DNA of 64,000 nucleotides from Litoribacter ruber (GTDB taxonomy: Bacteria; Bacteroidota; Bacteroidia; Cytophagales; Cyclobacteriaceae): contig NZ_JAHBGI010000001.1 in assembly GCF_018500185.1 (NCBI RefSeq), positions 474,512 to 538,511 on the forward strand, given 5' to 3'. Under the pieces are notes generated by a model that was given only the letters and a program-made list of their open reading frames with translations, made no database searches and was not told the origin of the DNA. Shown in pieces: positions 26,564 through 34,443 of this stretch (within the stretch, counting starts at the first letter, position 1; each line of letters opens with the position of its first letter). Made by a program: the position numbers and the translations under genes.

Positions 26564-26686
26564 CACGGGTTTTGCGTTAGTGGGCGGACAGTGCGAATAG
26601 AAACTTTTGAGCAATTAATAAACTTTGGTGCCGGCTGACGTTTACAGTTTCAAAGCCCACCAACGCAAGGCCCGAAACCGTTATGC
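26559..26686 (+). other. attC-like (integron cassette) imperfect hairpin
   Basis: GCTAAC (26559-26564) at the gene's stop and GTTATGC (26680-26686) form the ends. Between them pair CGGG/CCCG, TGCGTT/AACGCA, TGGGC/GCCCA and inner GAAACT/AGTTTC with small asymmetric bulges. Length 128 nt and AAC...GTT ends resemble integron attC sites. No integrase gene is in the window, so the call is structural only. Confidence 0.45.
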
Positions 26687-26729
26687 ACTAGCCATAAGCA
26701 TTACCATCTAGTCATCTTCTTTATTACGC

Positions 26730-27155
26730 ATGGGACGAAAAACAAAACTTTTTATTGGATTAATGGACGCAGTAATGATTTTACTGCTAATTATGACAAT
26801 ATATATTACCTTTACCCCGCCTGGATTGCATTATTTAATGATTATTTATAGTGCTGTCGTAATGTTATTTTTAAATTTTATCCGATTACTAATGATGATA
26901 AAAAAGGGAAGAAAATCAGTAGTAATTTTTTTCCCTTTCATCACAGTGGTTATGATTTTTATTAGTGCCATTCTTTCACCAGATAAGGATTTATTAGCTA
27001 GAATTTTAGCTTCAATTAGTTGCCTGATTATGCTATTTGTTGCTTTTGACTTCTACAAACCCAATAATATTATACATATGAATATTGATAAGGTGATTAA
27101 ATATTTTAGTGTAGATTTTGAATCACAAGGTTGGGATAAGAATAAAAATAATTAA
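26730..27155 (+). CDS. Four-helix membrane protein of unknown function
   Basis: 141 residues with four hydrophobic segments, at about residues 9-30, 34-57, 65-84 and 90-107, and a polar lysine-rich tail (WDKNKNN). No motif recognised. It begins 43 nt after the GTTATGC end of the attC-like hairpin, in the position of a following cassette gene. A 7-bp hairpin (27164-27183) follows the stop. Start at the ATG at 26730 gives a short positively charged N terminus (MGRKTK). Confidence 0.6.
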   Translation: MGRKTKLFIGLMDAVMILLLIMTIYITFTPPGLHYLMIIYSAVVMLFLNFIRLLMMIKKGRKSVVIFFPFITVVMIFISAILSPDKDLLARILASISCLIMLFVAFDFYKPNNIIHMNIDKVIKYFSVDFESQGWDKNKNN

Positions 27156-27163
27156 GTTATAAC

Positions 27164-27183
27164 AGGTAATAAGGGGATTACCT
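27164..27183 (+). terminator. Short hairpin after membrane protein gene
   Basis: AGGTAAT / ATTACCT, 7 bp with a 6-nt loop, 9 nt after the stop codon and just before GGGCATAAC. No U-run. Weak terminator or a small recombination-site arm. Confidence 0.35.
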
Positions 27184-27308
27184 GGGCATAACATGACCTT
27201 GGATCCAGCGGGCGACCCATATAATTTAGAACCCACGGCTTCGAATGCCCGCCGTCTCCAAGCTGAATCACGTTTTGGGCAAATAAATGAAAATATAAAA
27301 TCTAGAAA

Positions 27309-27698
27309 ATGAGACCAAATATTCCAAATTTAAGAACTTGGCCACGAAACCTTAGTACCCTACAAGGTGGTGGACTTTCTACCCTCCAAGGTGGAGGAAT
27401 GTCAACTTTACAATACGGTGGAGCCTCAACATTGCAGTATGGAGGACTATCAACTTTGCAATATGGGGGCTTATCAACATTGCAGTATGGAGGGCTATCA
27501 ACCTTACAATATGGAGGCTTGTCTACTTTGCAAGGAGGTGGAATGTCAACCCTATCTGGTAATGATTACAGAAGTAATATTCCACCATGGCCTCACTTTG
27601 GTAGGGAATTAGAAAATAGAGGATATGATTGGGCTTCTGAAATGATTAGACATTACTTACCTGAATATTTATGGCCCGAAAACTATTTTGCAAGGTAA
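27309..27698 (+). CDS. Small glycine-rich octapeptide-repeat protein
   Basis: 129 residues. After the N-terminal MRPNIPNLRTWPRNL come nine tandem 8-residue repeats of STLQ(Y/G)GG(L/M/A) (about residues 16-88), then a conserved-looking C-terminal domain 'YRSNIPPWPHFGRELENRGY' plus 'DWASEMIRHYLPEYLW'. I recall small uncharacterised bacterial proteins with 'GGGLYTGPGG' repeats followed by a 'SNIPPWP' tail. This appears to be a variant of that group. The repeats probably form a regular beta structure. It sits among accessory cassettes and has no signal peptide. Function unknown. Confidence 0.7.
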   Translation: MRPNIPNLRTWPRNLSTLQGGGLSTLQGGGMSTLQYGGASTLQYGGLSTLQYGGLSTLQYGGLSTLQYGGLSTLQGGGMSTLSGNDYRSNIPPWPHFGRELENRGYDWASEMIRHYLPEYLWPENYFAR

Positions 27699-28096
27699 GA
27701 AATCTGCACATAACATTTAGCCCACTAGCCAAAAGCCCTAGCAAAAAAGCCCTGGTTGATGCATTCATCTATCAGGGTCACCGATAGTGATCGAGATGTT
27801 ATTGGCTGCTGTGTGCGCCTATGGCGTATTGACGGACATCCGCAGGGTGAAGGGATGCTAGGTGGAAATGTAGGCTGATCGGTTTGATTTGTGCCACCTG
27901 TTTCGGATTACCTGCTCCACCAGTTCCTTTTAAATCTGACTGGCTTTGTCCAAGTGCCGGTTTAACACCTACATTACCTAAATCACATCTTGCATTTTCC
28001 CATTGGTTATTTGTGATCCGCTATTTCTCAACAAAAAAAATCAGGTAATGCATAACTATTCGATTCAAAACTTGGCTTTTTCACTAATTCTCTTTC
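27699..28096. other. IS21-like end and debris
   Basis: No gene. 'gcacataacatttagcccac' follows the preceding stop. Near 27888-27935, 'tttgtgccacctgtttcgg' and 'ctgctccaccagttcc' resemble the repeated terminal words of IS21-family elements, also at 44830-44930 and 45335-45395. The remainder up to 28096 aligns loosely with 45400-45546. Confidence 0.5.
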
Positions 28097-28326
28097 AAAA
28101 TACCCCAATCACGGTATTTTTTAATTATAATTAATTCCTTAATCTTGGAGGAGGTAAAATGAACGGCCAGTAGGAGACTCAGTAATAAATCCATAGTGAG
28201 GATGAAAATCCTCGGACTTTTCTAATAGTAATGAATGGGAGAGGCCTATTAACCTTTCTTTGACGGGTTGCCTTAAATAATCCTTAAAAATAAGCCTCAT
28301 AGTACTTATGGAGATATTCGAGTTAT
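28097..28326 (+). repeat. ~230-bp upstream module, copy 2
   Basis: Highly similar to 25231-25460 (AAAATACCCCAATCACGG to 'cttatggagatattcgagtt'). Ends 25 nt before the nuclease gene ATG at 28351. Confidence 0.8.
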
Positions 28327-28350
28327 GGCACATTGTAAGAAACGACAACT

Positions 28351-29307
28351 ATGAACGATATTTATCATTATCCACCTGACTTATTTGACCTTGTTGTTCA
28401 AACTATTCCATTACTCAACAGGTCAAAAAAAGCAGTTCTTACATTTTTTAATGGTGCGGGTGTTGAAGTAACACTGTATAAAGATGTTGCTGCGGAATTG
28501 GAATCTAATCCCGACTCAATTTCTAAATATGAAATATGTAGAATAATACTGGAACGAATAAATCAAAATAGCGACAAATATCTAAGACAAAGAAGAGAAA
28601 TATTAAAACGAATAACAGAATTTGAAGCATTTTCGACTTGTTGGGAAAGTGACCAACTTAAAGCCAAAGGACTTGTCTCAGAAATTCAGAAGGTTATTAA
28701 TGTAAAGGATTCATTCACAAGAATGAAACAAGAAAGAGACAACGAACAAAAAATTAGGCAAGAAGAACATCGAAAGAAAATTCAGGAAATTCAAAAAAGA
28801 AAAGAACGAGTTGAAAGGATAAAGAAGAATTTATTTTCATTATTCAATGAAACAAATCCTCAAAAACGTGGAAAGTCTTTAGAATCTGTTCTTAATGGAT
28901 ATTTCAAAGTTTATGAAATACTCGTTAAAGAAGATTTTAAAAGACTTGGCGAGCCAGGGGAAGGTATTATTGAACAACTTGATGGGATTGTAGAAGTTGA
29001 CAATCAGATTTTTTTGGTTGAGATGAAGTGGAAGAAAGACTCTATTGGAAGTGATGATATATTCTCTCATTTAGGTAGAATTTATCATAGAGCCAATGCG
29101 CACGGAATTTTTATTTCAGCATCAGGTTATTCACCATCAGGTGTTACAGCTGCAAAAGAAGCATTGATTAAAAATGCTTTACTTGTAATGTTTGACTTGG
29201 AAGAATTTGTTAAAGTCATTGACGGAGAAATTGATTTTAAAAACTATCTACGGGACAAGATTAAAACAGCAATTATTGAAAAAGAACCATATAAACGAAT
29301 GATATAG
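28351..29307 (+). CDS. Restriction endonuclease-like (Mrr-type PD-(D/E)xK) protein
   Basis: 318 residues. Residues ~100-175 are a charged coiled coil ('KQERDNEQKIRQEEHRKKIQ'). The C-terminal ~130 residues form a PD-(D/E)xK nuclease domain: 'EQLDGIVEVDNQIFLVEMKW' supplies Asp and the E-x-K pair (D near 216, EMK near 225), followed by 'GIFISASGYSPSGVTAAKEAL', typical of the Mrr_cat group. Such proteins cleave (often modified or foreign) DNA. It is preceded by the mobile 230-bp module, followed by a cassette-like hairpin, and lies 1 kb from the CRISPR-Cas locus, so an anti-phage role is likely but inferred. Confidence 0.8.
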   Translation: MNDIYHYPPDLFDLVVQTIPLLNRSKKAVLTFFNGAGVEVTLYKDVAAELESNPDSISKYEICRIILERINQNSDKYLRQRREILKRITEFEAFSTCWESDQLKAKGLVSEIQKVINVKDSFTRMKQERDNEQKIRQEEHRKKIQEIQKRKERVERIKKNLFSLFNETNPQKRGKSLESVLNGYFKVYEILVKEDFKRLGEPGEGIIEQLDGIVEVDNQIFLVEMKWKKDSIGSDDIFSHLGRIYHRANAHGIFISASGYSPSGVTAAKEALIKNALLVMFDLEEFVKVIDGEIDFKNYLRDKIKTAIIEKEPYKRMI

Positions 29308-29314
29308 CAACGTG

Positions 29315-29434
29315 CCATAACAGCAGCTACCCAAAAGTGGCAATTCAGTGGTTAATTCAAGTTTTGTACTTCGATCAAAGTTTGTGTTTGATTGACAGTG
29401 AAGTGCTTCGAAATCGCCACCTTCGGGTAGCTGC
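29315..29434 (+). other. Second attC-like imperfect hairpin
   Basis: After CCATAAC (29315-29321), GCAGCTACCC (29323-29332) and GTGGC (29337-29341) pair with GCCAC (29416-29420) and GGGTAGCTGC (29425-29434), separated by 4-nt asymmetries (AAAA/CTTC). The left end is attC-like (AAC) but a matching GTTATGG right end is absent ('aatacgtgac' instead). Confidence 0.4.
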
Positions 29435-29600
29435 AATACGTGACCTGTATCGGTCTCAATTGGAGAGAATCCTTTGAAATGAATGAATTGAAATTGAAAG
29501 TGCATAAAGCAGGCCTTCCTGTAGTCTCGAGAAATCGATAGAGCCGCAAATATGCAATCTAACTGGTTAGTATTTATGCACAAAGTCAGAAATCTTGAGG

Positions 29601-29705
29601 TATGCTAGCATTGCCGATGCGGTTCTTGACCGATTGGTTTACGCCACACACAGTTTAAATTTAGAAGGAGAATCAATGCGGAGCAAAAAGAAGTTGGACA
29701 ATTAA
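29601..29705 (+). pseudogene. IS21-family IstB C-terminal remnant
   Basis: 34 codons reading YASIADAVLDRLVYATHSLN then LEGESMRSKKKLDN and stop. 'IADAILDRLVHxAxRIxLxGESMRK' is the standard C terminus of the IstB ATPase of IS21 elements. No IstA or remainder of IstB is present, so this is a deletion remnant near the left edge of the CRISPR locus. Confidence 0.8.
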
Positions 29706-29799
29706 ATTTTAACCCTCCTGTAGCCATTAAACCATCTCAGGGGCCCTTTTATTCACAAAAATTTAAAGAATTAGGGGTTGGGGGAAGTGTTTAAGGGGC

Positions 29800-29904
29800 A
29801 AAAAAGAAGCGACCCCGAAGAGAATCTACGGGGCCCCTTGAAATGTTTTCACAACGGAATAATCCTTATTGTGAATTGCTTCAAAATTGTTTTCAATGTT
29901 AAGG
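29800..29904 (-). ncRNA. tracrRNA of the type II-C CRISPR system
   Basis: On the minus strand the 5' part (29904-29868) is complementary to the 5' part of the CRISPR repeat when that is read leftwards (GTTGTGAATTGCTTTC...), with one base missing. Then follow 'AATAAGGATTATTCCG' 'TTGTGAAAACATTTCAAG', a block I recall from Bacteroidota II-C tracrRNAs, and a GC-rich hairpin (GGCCCCG...CGGGGTC) ending in TTTTTT at 29805-29800. It would pair with crRNA repeats and load Cas9. It is divergent from cas9, 364 nt away. The promoter is not clear on this strand. Confidence 0.85.
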
Positions 29905-29994
29905 TTTTTTTAATTAAAAACCAAATACTTTTTTTGAAATAATTTTATAACTGATAATCAAGTGATTAGATGTGTTATTTTTTTCAGCGAACCT

Positions 29995-30031
29995 ATATAT
30001 AAGAATAGTAAAAATAAATGTGATATCTTTG
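29995..30031 (+). promoter_or_regulatory. Putative cas9 leader promoter with guide-seed match
   Basis: A perfect -7 box TATCTTTG lies at 30024-30031. The -33 region lacks a good TTG. At 29995-30005 the minus strand reads TTCTTATATAT, identical to the 11 nt immediately upstream of the degenerate repeat at 30199. A start near 30038 would give a ~230-nt cas9 leader containing that repeat. Confidence 0.4.
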
Positions 30032-30118
30032 TAATGCTCAATGTCGAAAAAATATCCGGCAAACTTGATCAGTGGGAAATATCGCTCTGTATCCATTAAT
30101 ATAAAGTAAGAAAATTCC

Positions 30119-30148
30119 TTGGGTGCTGCGTTGATTTGTTTATATTTA
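30119..30148 (+). promoter_or_regulatory. Second candidate promoter in cas9 leader
   Basis: TTG (30119-30121), 19-bp spacer, TATATTTA (30141-30148; consensus TAnnTTTG with the last base changed). The same TTG-N19-TAnnTT spacing is found inside the CRISPR repeat. It would start an RNA near 30155, just before the degenerate repeat. Confidence 0.35.
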
Positions 30149-30254
30149 GGACAACTTAAGGTTTAATTGAACTTAGCGTTTAAATTGTTCTTATATATGC
30201 TGTGAATTGCTTCAAAAGTTTCAAAGCGAATCAACGCAGCTTTTTTTAATTTTT
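30125..30254 (+). ncRNA. Degenerate CRISPR repeat with terminator-like hairpins in cas9 leader (candidate scaRNA-like guide)
   Basis: 30199-30240 reads like a CRISPR repeat in crRNA orientation (GCTGTGAATTGCTTCAAAAG...CGCAGC). 30201-30217 is identical over 17 nt to the complement of the tracrRNA anti-repeat (29870-29886). 30199-30204 can pair with 30235-30240 (6 bp, one G-U) before a T7 run. Alternatively, GCTGCGTTGATTTG (30125-30138) pairs along all 14 bases (one G-U) with CGAATCAACGCAGC (30227-30240). It could act as a cas9 attenuator, a crRNA-like regulatory guide, or be an inert repeat relic. Ends 14 nt before the cas9 ATG. Confidence 0.5.
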
Positions 30255-30267
30255 CTCCCACTGTATT

Positions 30268-33200
30268 ATGAAAAAAATCCTAGGACTTGATTTGGGTACC
30301 ACCTCCATTGGGTGGGCTTTTGTGCACGAAAAGGAAAAAGAAGAAGAAGAAAACCGCATCGTGGATGTTGGGGTACGGATTGTGCCTTTGACTTCTGATG
30401 AGGAAAATGATTTTGCGAAGGGTAAAACCATTTCGATTAATGCAGACCGTACCTTAAAAAGAAGTGCAAGAAAAAACCTCCAAAGATTTAAGCAGAGAAG
30501 GGATGCGCTATTAGAAATTTTTGCAGGGCTAGGCTATATAGATTCAGACTTTTCCTGTGCTGAATCAGGTAGTAAGAGTACCTATTCCACCTTAACTCTT
30601 CGAGCTTTAGCGGTTACTGAAAAAATAAGCAGAGAAGATTTCGTGAAGGTTTTAATGGCTCTCAATAAAAAAAGAGGTTATAAGAGCAGTAGGAAAGTGA
30701 AATCGGAAGATGATGAAGGTGTTGCTATCGATAGTATGGGTATAGCAAAAGAACTATATCAAAGTAACCTAACTCCAGGGCAGTGGGTTTTTGAGGCCTT
30801 AAAAAAAGGGAGAAAAACCATTCCGGATTTCTATAGGTCAGATTTGGAAGAAGAGTTTAGATGCATTTATGAATTTCAGAAGGAATTCTTTCCGGAATTG
30901 TTGCCAACCGATTTTTTAGATAACGTTTTGGGCAAAACAAAGGATCAAACCAGGTTTTACTTTAATAAACTTCATAATATTCCCTTAGCAGAGAATAAAG
31001 GCAAGAGGCCTGAAAGAACTTTACAACATTATAAATGGAGAAACGATGCCTTGGAAGAAAAGCTTGCTCCTTCAGAACTAGCTTTCCTTTTTACGGAAAT
31101 CAATGGTCAAATTTCAGCCTCTAGTGGGTATTTAGGGGCGATTAGCGATAGGAGTAAAGAGCTTTATTTTAATCAGGAGACGGTTGGTCAGTATCTTTTA
31201 AAGCAAGTTGAAAAAAACCGCCATACAAGGTTAAAAGGACAGGTTTTTTATCGGCAAGATTACTTGGATGAATTTGAAAGAATTTGGGAGAAACAAGCTG
31301 CTTATTTTCCCGAACTTACCGAAAAACTTAAAAAAGAGGTTAGGGACATCACCATTTTTTACCAAAGGAGGTTGAAAAGCCAAAAACACCTGATTAGCAC
31401 GTGCGAATTCGAGCTTTTGCAGAAAGTTGCTCCAAAATCCTCCCCAATTTTTCAGGATTTTAGGATTTGGCAAAACCTTAATCATGTGACGCTTACTAAT
31501 ACAGAAACGTTCGAAAAGCTTTCATTATCTCAAGAGCATAAGGAGCAATTGCAAGCTGAGTTGACTTTTAAGAAAAAAATGGCTGCTGCTGATGTTTTAA
31601 AGGAGATTGGGTATGATAAAAATTGGGAGCTGAATTTTGAAGAGCTTCAGGGAAATAGAACTAATCATGAGATTTTCACCGCATTTGCAAAAATTATTGA
31701 GCTAGAGGATGGTAATGAGATTAAGTTAAATAAACTGCGCGCTGATGAAATTCTGGATGTTTTTTCAGAGGCATTTTTAAGGTTTGGGATAAATCCGGAA
31801 TACCTGCAAGTAAATAATGGATTAGTTGGAGATGGCTTTGAAAAACAGCCATATCTTCAATTATGGCACCTTCTATATGCGTCAGAAGATGAGAAAAAGC
31901 TGAGGAAGACCATGGTAAAGAAATTCAATTTCAAAGAAAATCACGCAAAGATTATATCAGGAGTGAGTTTTCAGCAAGAACACTGCTCCTTAAGTTCAAA
32001 GGCAATCAAGAAAATATTGCCATATTTAATTTTAGGCTTAGACTATAGTGAAGCTTGCGAAAAAGCTGGTTACAACCATTCTTCCTTCCTGACTAAGGAA
32101 GAAAATGATAATAGACCTTTAAAGGATGAACTTGAATTAGTTAAGAAAAACGCATTGAGGAACCCAGTTGTAGAGAAAATTCTCAATCAATTGGTAAATG
32201 TGGTCAATGCAATAGTGAAAGACCCGGCATTAGGTCGTCCAGATGAAATAAGGGTTGAGTTGGCTAGAGAATTAAAAGCTAATTCTGAACAAAGGAAAAA
32301 GATGACCAATGATATTGGAAGAGCCACAAAATACCATCAAGAAATTCGAGAGTTACTGAAAAAAGAATTTGGGATATCACGAGTGACTAGAAATGACATT
32401 ATCAGATATAAGCTATGGAAAGAATGCGGGGGAATTTCCATTTATACTGGCAGGCCAATTGAAGCAACAAAACTATTTTCAAAGGAATACGATATTGAGC
32501 ATATCATACCTAAAGCCAGGCTTTTTGATGATTCTTTTTCTAATAAAACAATATGTGAAAGGCAGCTGAATGCAGATAAAAGCAATATCACTGCCTTCAC
32601 ATTTCTTCAGGAAACCTTGTCAGCAGGTGATTTTGAACAATATCTGGCCAGAGTAAAAGGCCTCTATGGTAAAATAGGTAGAACCAAAATCCAGAAACTT
32701 TTAATGGCTACCGATAAAATTCCTACTGATTTTATTGAGAGGCAGATTAGAGAAACCCAGTACATTAGTCGAAAAGCAAAAGAAATTTTGCTGAGTATCT
32801 CAAGAAATGTTACTGTTACCTCAGGTTCAGTTACTGATAAGCTAAGGGATGATTGGGGTTTGGTAGAGGTAATGAAAGAGCTGAATTGGGATAAGTATAA
32901 TGCCTTAGGCCTTACCAAGATTGAAAAAGGGAAAAATGGTGAACGGTTAAAAAAAATAAAGGATTGGAGTAAAAGGAATGACCATAGACACCATGCCATG
33001 GATGCTTTGGCTGTAGCTTATACTAAACCAGCTTATATTCAATACTTAAATAACTTAAGTGCTAAGGGAATAGAAGGTGAAAAAGGTATAGAGATACGGG
33101 CGATTGAAAGAAAATATTTGTTTAAAGAGAATAGGAAATTAAAATTTATTTCCCCAATTCCAAATTTTAGAGAAGAGGCACGATTTCATCTTGGTAATAT

Positions 33201-34368
33201 TCTTGTCTCATTTAAATCAAAAAACAAAGTAGTAACCATAAATAAAAATAAAATAAAAAAAGCTGGAGGCTTCCTGATCCAAACAGCTTTAACACCCAGA
33301 GGGCAATTGCATAAAGAAACTGTCTATGGCAAACAGCATCAGTATAAAACAAAGATCGAAAAGGTTGGAGGAAATTTTGATTCTGAGTCTATAGCAAAAG
33401 TAGCCAACAAAAAATACAGAGATGCACTTTCCCTTAGGTTACAGCAATTTGGAAATGATCCTAAAAAAGCCTTTACAGGAAAAAATTCATTGACTAAACT
33501 TCCCATATATCTCTCCTTGGAAAAGAATATAACGGTGCCTGAAAAAGTAAAATTGGTCTGGTTAGAGCCATATTATACAATTAGGAAAAATATTACTCCT
33601 GATTTGAAGGTCGATAAGGTGATTGATCCCAAAATTAAGTCAATACTTAAAAATAGGTTGACTTCCTATAATGAAGACCCAAAGTTAGCGTTTGCAAATA
33701 TTGATGAAAATCCAATATGGCTCAATAAAGAAAAAGGTATAGCTATTAAAAAAGTAAAGATATCTGGGGTAAGCAATATAGTTTCATTGCACTATAAAAA
33801 AGATAATAGGGGTAATTTCATCTTAAACGCGGAAGGGCAAAAAGAGGAAGTTAATTTTGTTAGTACCGGTAATAATCACCATGTCGCTATTTATAGAGAC
33901 GAGAAGGGTGATCTGCAGGAAGAGGTAGTTTCTTTTTTTGAAGCAGTAGAAAGAAAAAACCAAGGGAGAGCAGTTGTTGAAAAGCAACATGAGAAAGGTT
34001 GGGAATTTCTGTTTACCTTAAAGCAGAATGAGTATTTTGTGTTTCCATCGATGGATTTTGATCCTGGAGACATTGATTTAATGGATCCTACGAATTATTC
34101 CCTAATAAGTCCTAATCTCTATAGAGTTCAAAAAATCGCTGCAAAGAATTATATGTTCAGGCACCATCTGGAAACGAATGTGGAAGAACCAGCAGCATTA
34201 AAAGGAATCGCATTTAAAAGTATTAGAAGTACTGCTCCATTAAAAGGAATAGTAAAGGTAAGGTTAAACCATTTAGGTAAAATTGTACAGATAGGTGAAT
34301 CTTCTCCAAATATCCTATTGGAAACAATTGCCAAAATTAAGAAGAACGAGGCTCTTCCCGAAAAATAA
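30268..34368 (+). CDS. cas9: Cas9, type II-C
   Basis: 1366 residues, in the usual range for Bacteroidota II-C Cas9. It shows RuvC-I 'KKILGLDLGTTSIGWAFVH' with D8, an Arg-rich bridge helix near residues 60-85 ('RTLKRSARKNLQRFKQRRD'), RuvC-II 'IRVELARELK' with E664, HNH 'YDIEHIIPKARLFDD' with H745, and RuvC-III 'DHRHHAMDALAVAYT' with H908/H909 and D912. All catalytic residues are present, so it should be an active RNA-guided DNA nuclease. The C-terminal ~350 residues are the PAM-interacting part. cas1 and cas2 follow immediately, with no csn2 or cas4, hence II-C. The leader may control its expression. Confidence 0.97.
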   Translation: MKKILGLDLGTTSIGWAFVHEKEKEEEENRIVDVGVRIVPLTSDEENDFAKGKTISINADRTLKRSARKNLQRFKQRRDALLEIFAGLGYIDSDFSCAESGSKSTYSTLTLRALAVTEKISREDFVKVLMALNKKRGYKSSRKVKSEDDEGVAIDSMGIAKELYQSNLTPGQWVFEALKKGRKTIPDFYRSDLEEEFRCIYEFQKEFFPELLPTDFLDNVLGKTKDQTRFYFNKLHNIPLAENKGKRPERTLQHYKWRNDALEEKLAPSELAFLFTEINGQISASSGYLGAISDRSKELYFNQETVGQYLLKQVEKNRHTRLKGQVFYRQDYLDEFERIWEKQAAYFPELTEKLKKEVRDITIFYQRRLKSQKHLISTCEFELLQKVAPKSSPIFQDFRIWQNLNHVTLTNTETFEKLSLSQEHKEQLQAELTFKKKMAAADVLKEIGYDKNWELNFEELQGNRTNHEIFTAFAKIIELEDGNEIKLNKLRADEILDVFSEAFLRFGINPEYLQVNNGLVGDGFEKQPYLQLWHLLYASEDEKKLRKTMVKKFNFKENHAKIISGVSFQQEHCSLSSKAIKKILPYLILGLDYSEACEKAGYNHSSFLTKEENDNRPLKDELELVKKNALRNPVVEKILNQLVNVVNAIVKDPALGRPDEIRVELARELKANSEQRKKMTNDIGRATKYHQEIRELLKKEFGISRVTRNDIIRYKLWKECGGISIYTGRPIEATKLFSKEYDIEHIIPKARLFDDSFSNKTICERQLNADKSNITAFTFLQETLSAGDFEQYLARVKGLYGKIGRTKIQKLLMATDKIPTDFIERQIRETQYISRKAKEILLSISRNVTVTSGSVTDKLRDDWGLVEVMKELNWDKYNALGLTKIEKGKNGERLKKIKDWSKRNDHRHHAMDALAVAYTKPAYIQYLNNLSAKGIEGEKGIEIRAIERKYLFKENRKLKFISPIPNFREEARFHLGNILVSFKSKNKVVTINKNKIKKAGGFLIQTALTPRGQLHKETVYGKQHQYKTKIEKVGGNFDSESIAKVANKKYRDALSLRLQQFGNDPKKAFTGKNSLTKLPIYLSLEKNITVPEKVKLVWLEPYYTIRKNITPDLKVDKVIDPKIKSILKNRLTSYNEDPKLAFANIDENPIWLNKEKGIAIKKVKISGVSNIVSLHYKKDNRGNFILNAEGQKEEVNFVSTGNNHHVAIYRDEKGDLQEEVVSFFEAVERKNQGRAVVEKQHEKGWEFLFTLKQNEYFVFPSMDFDPGDIDLMDPTNYSLISPNLYRVQKIAAKNYMFRHHLETNVEEPAALKGIAFKSIRSTAPLKGIVKVRLNHLGKIVQIGESSPNILLETIAKIKKNEALPEK

Positions 34369-34443
34369 GGCCTAAAAGCAAAATTGGGAATGAGTAAAAA
34401 CTGGAGCAACCGTTACTTCCGGTTGCTCCATAACTTTTTTAAT

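Noticed and set aside
30199..30240. Second tracrRNA gene
   Set aside because: On the minus strand the anti-repeat-like part is not followed by the AATAAGGATTATTCCG nexus or a GC-rich terminator, unlike 29800-29904.
34384..34443. Longer Cas1 starting at 34384
   Set aside because: The extra 20 residues have no counterpart in Cas1 proteins. MIKRTLFF at 34444 is the canonical start.
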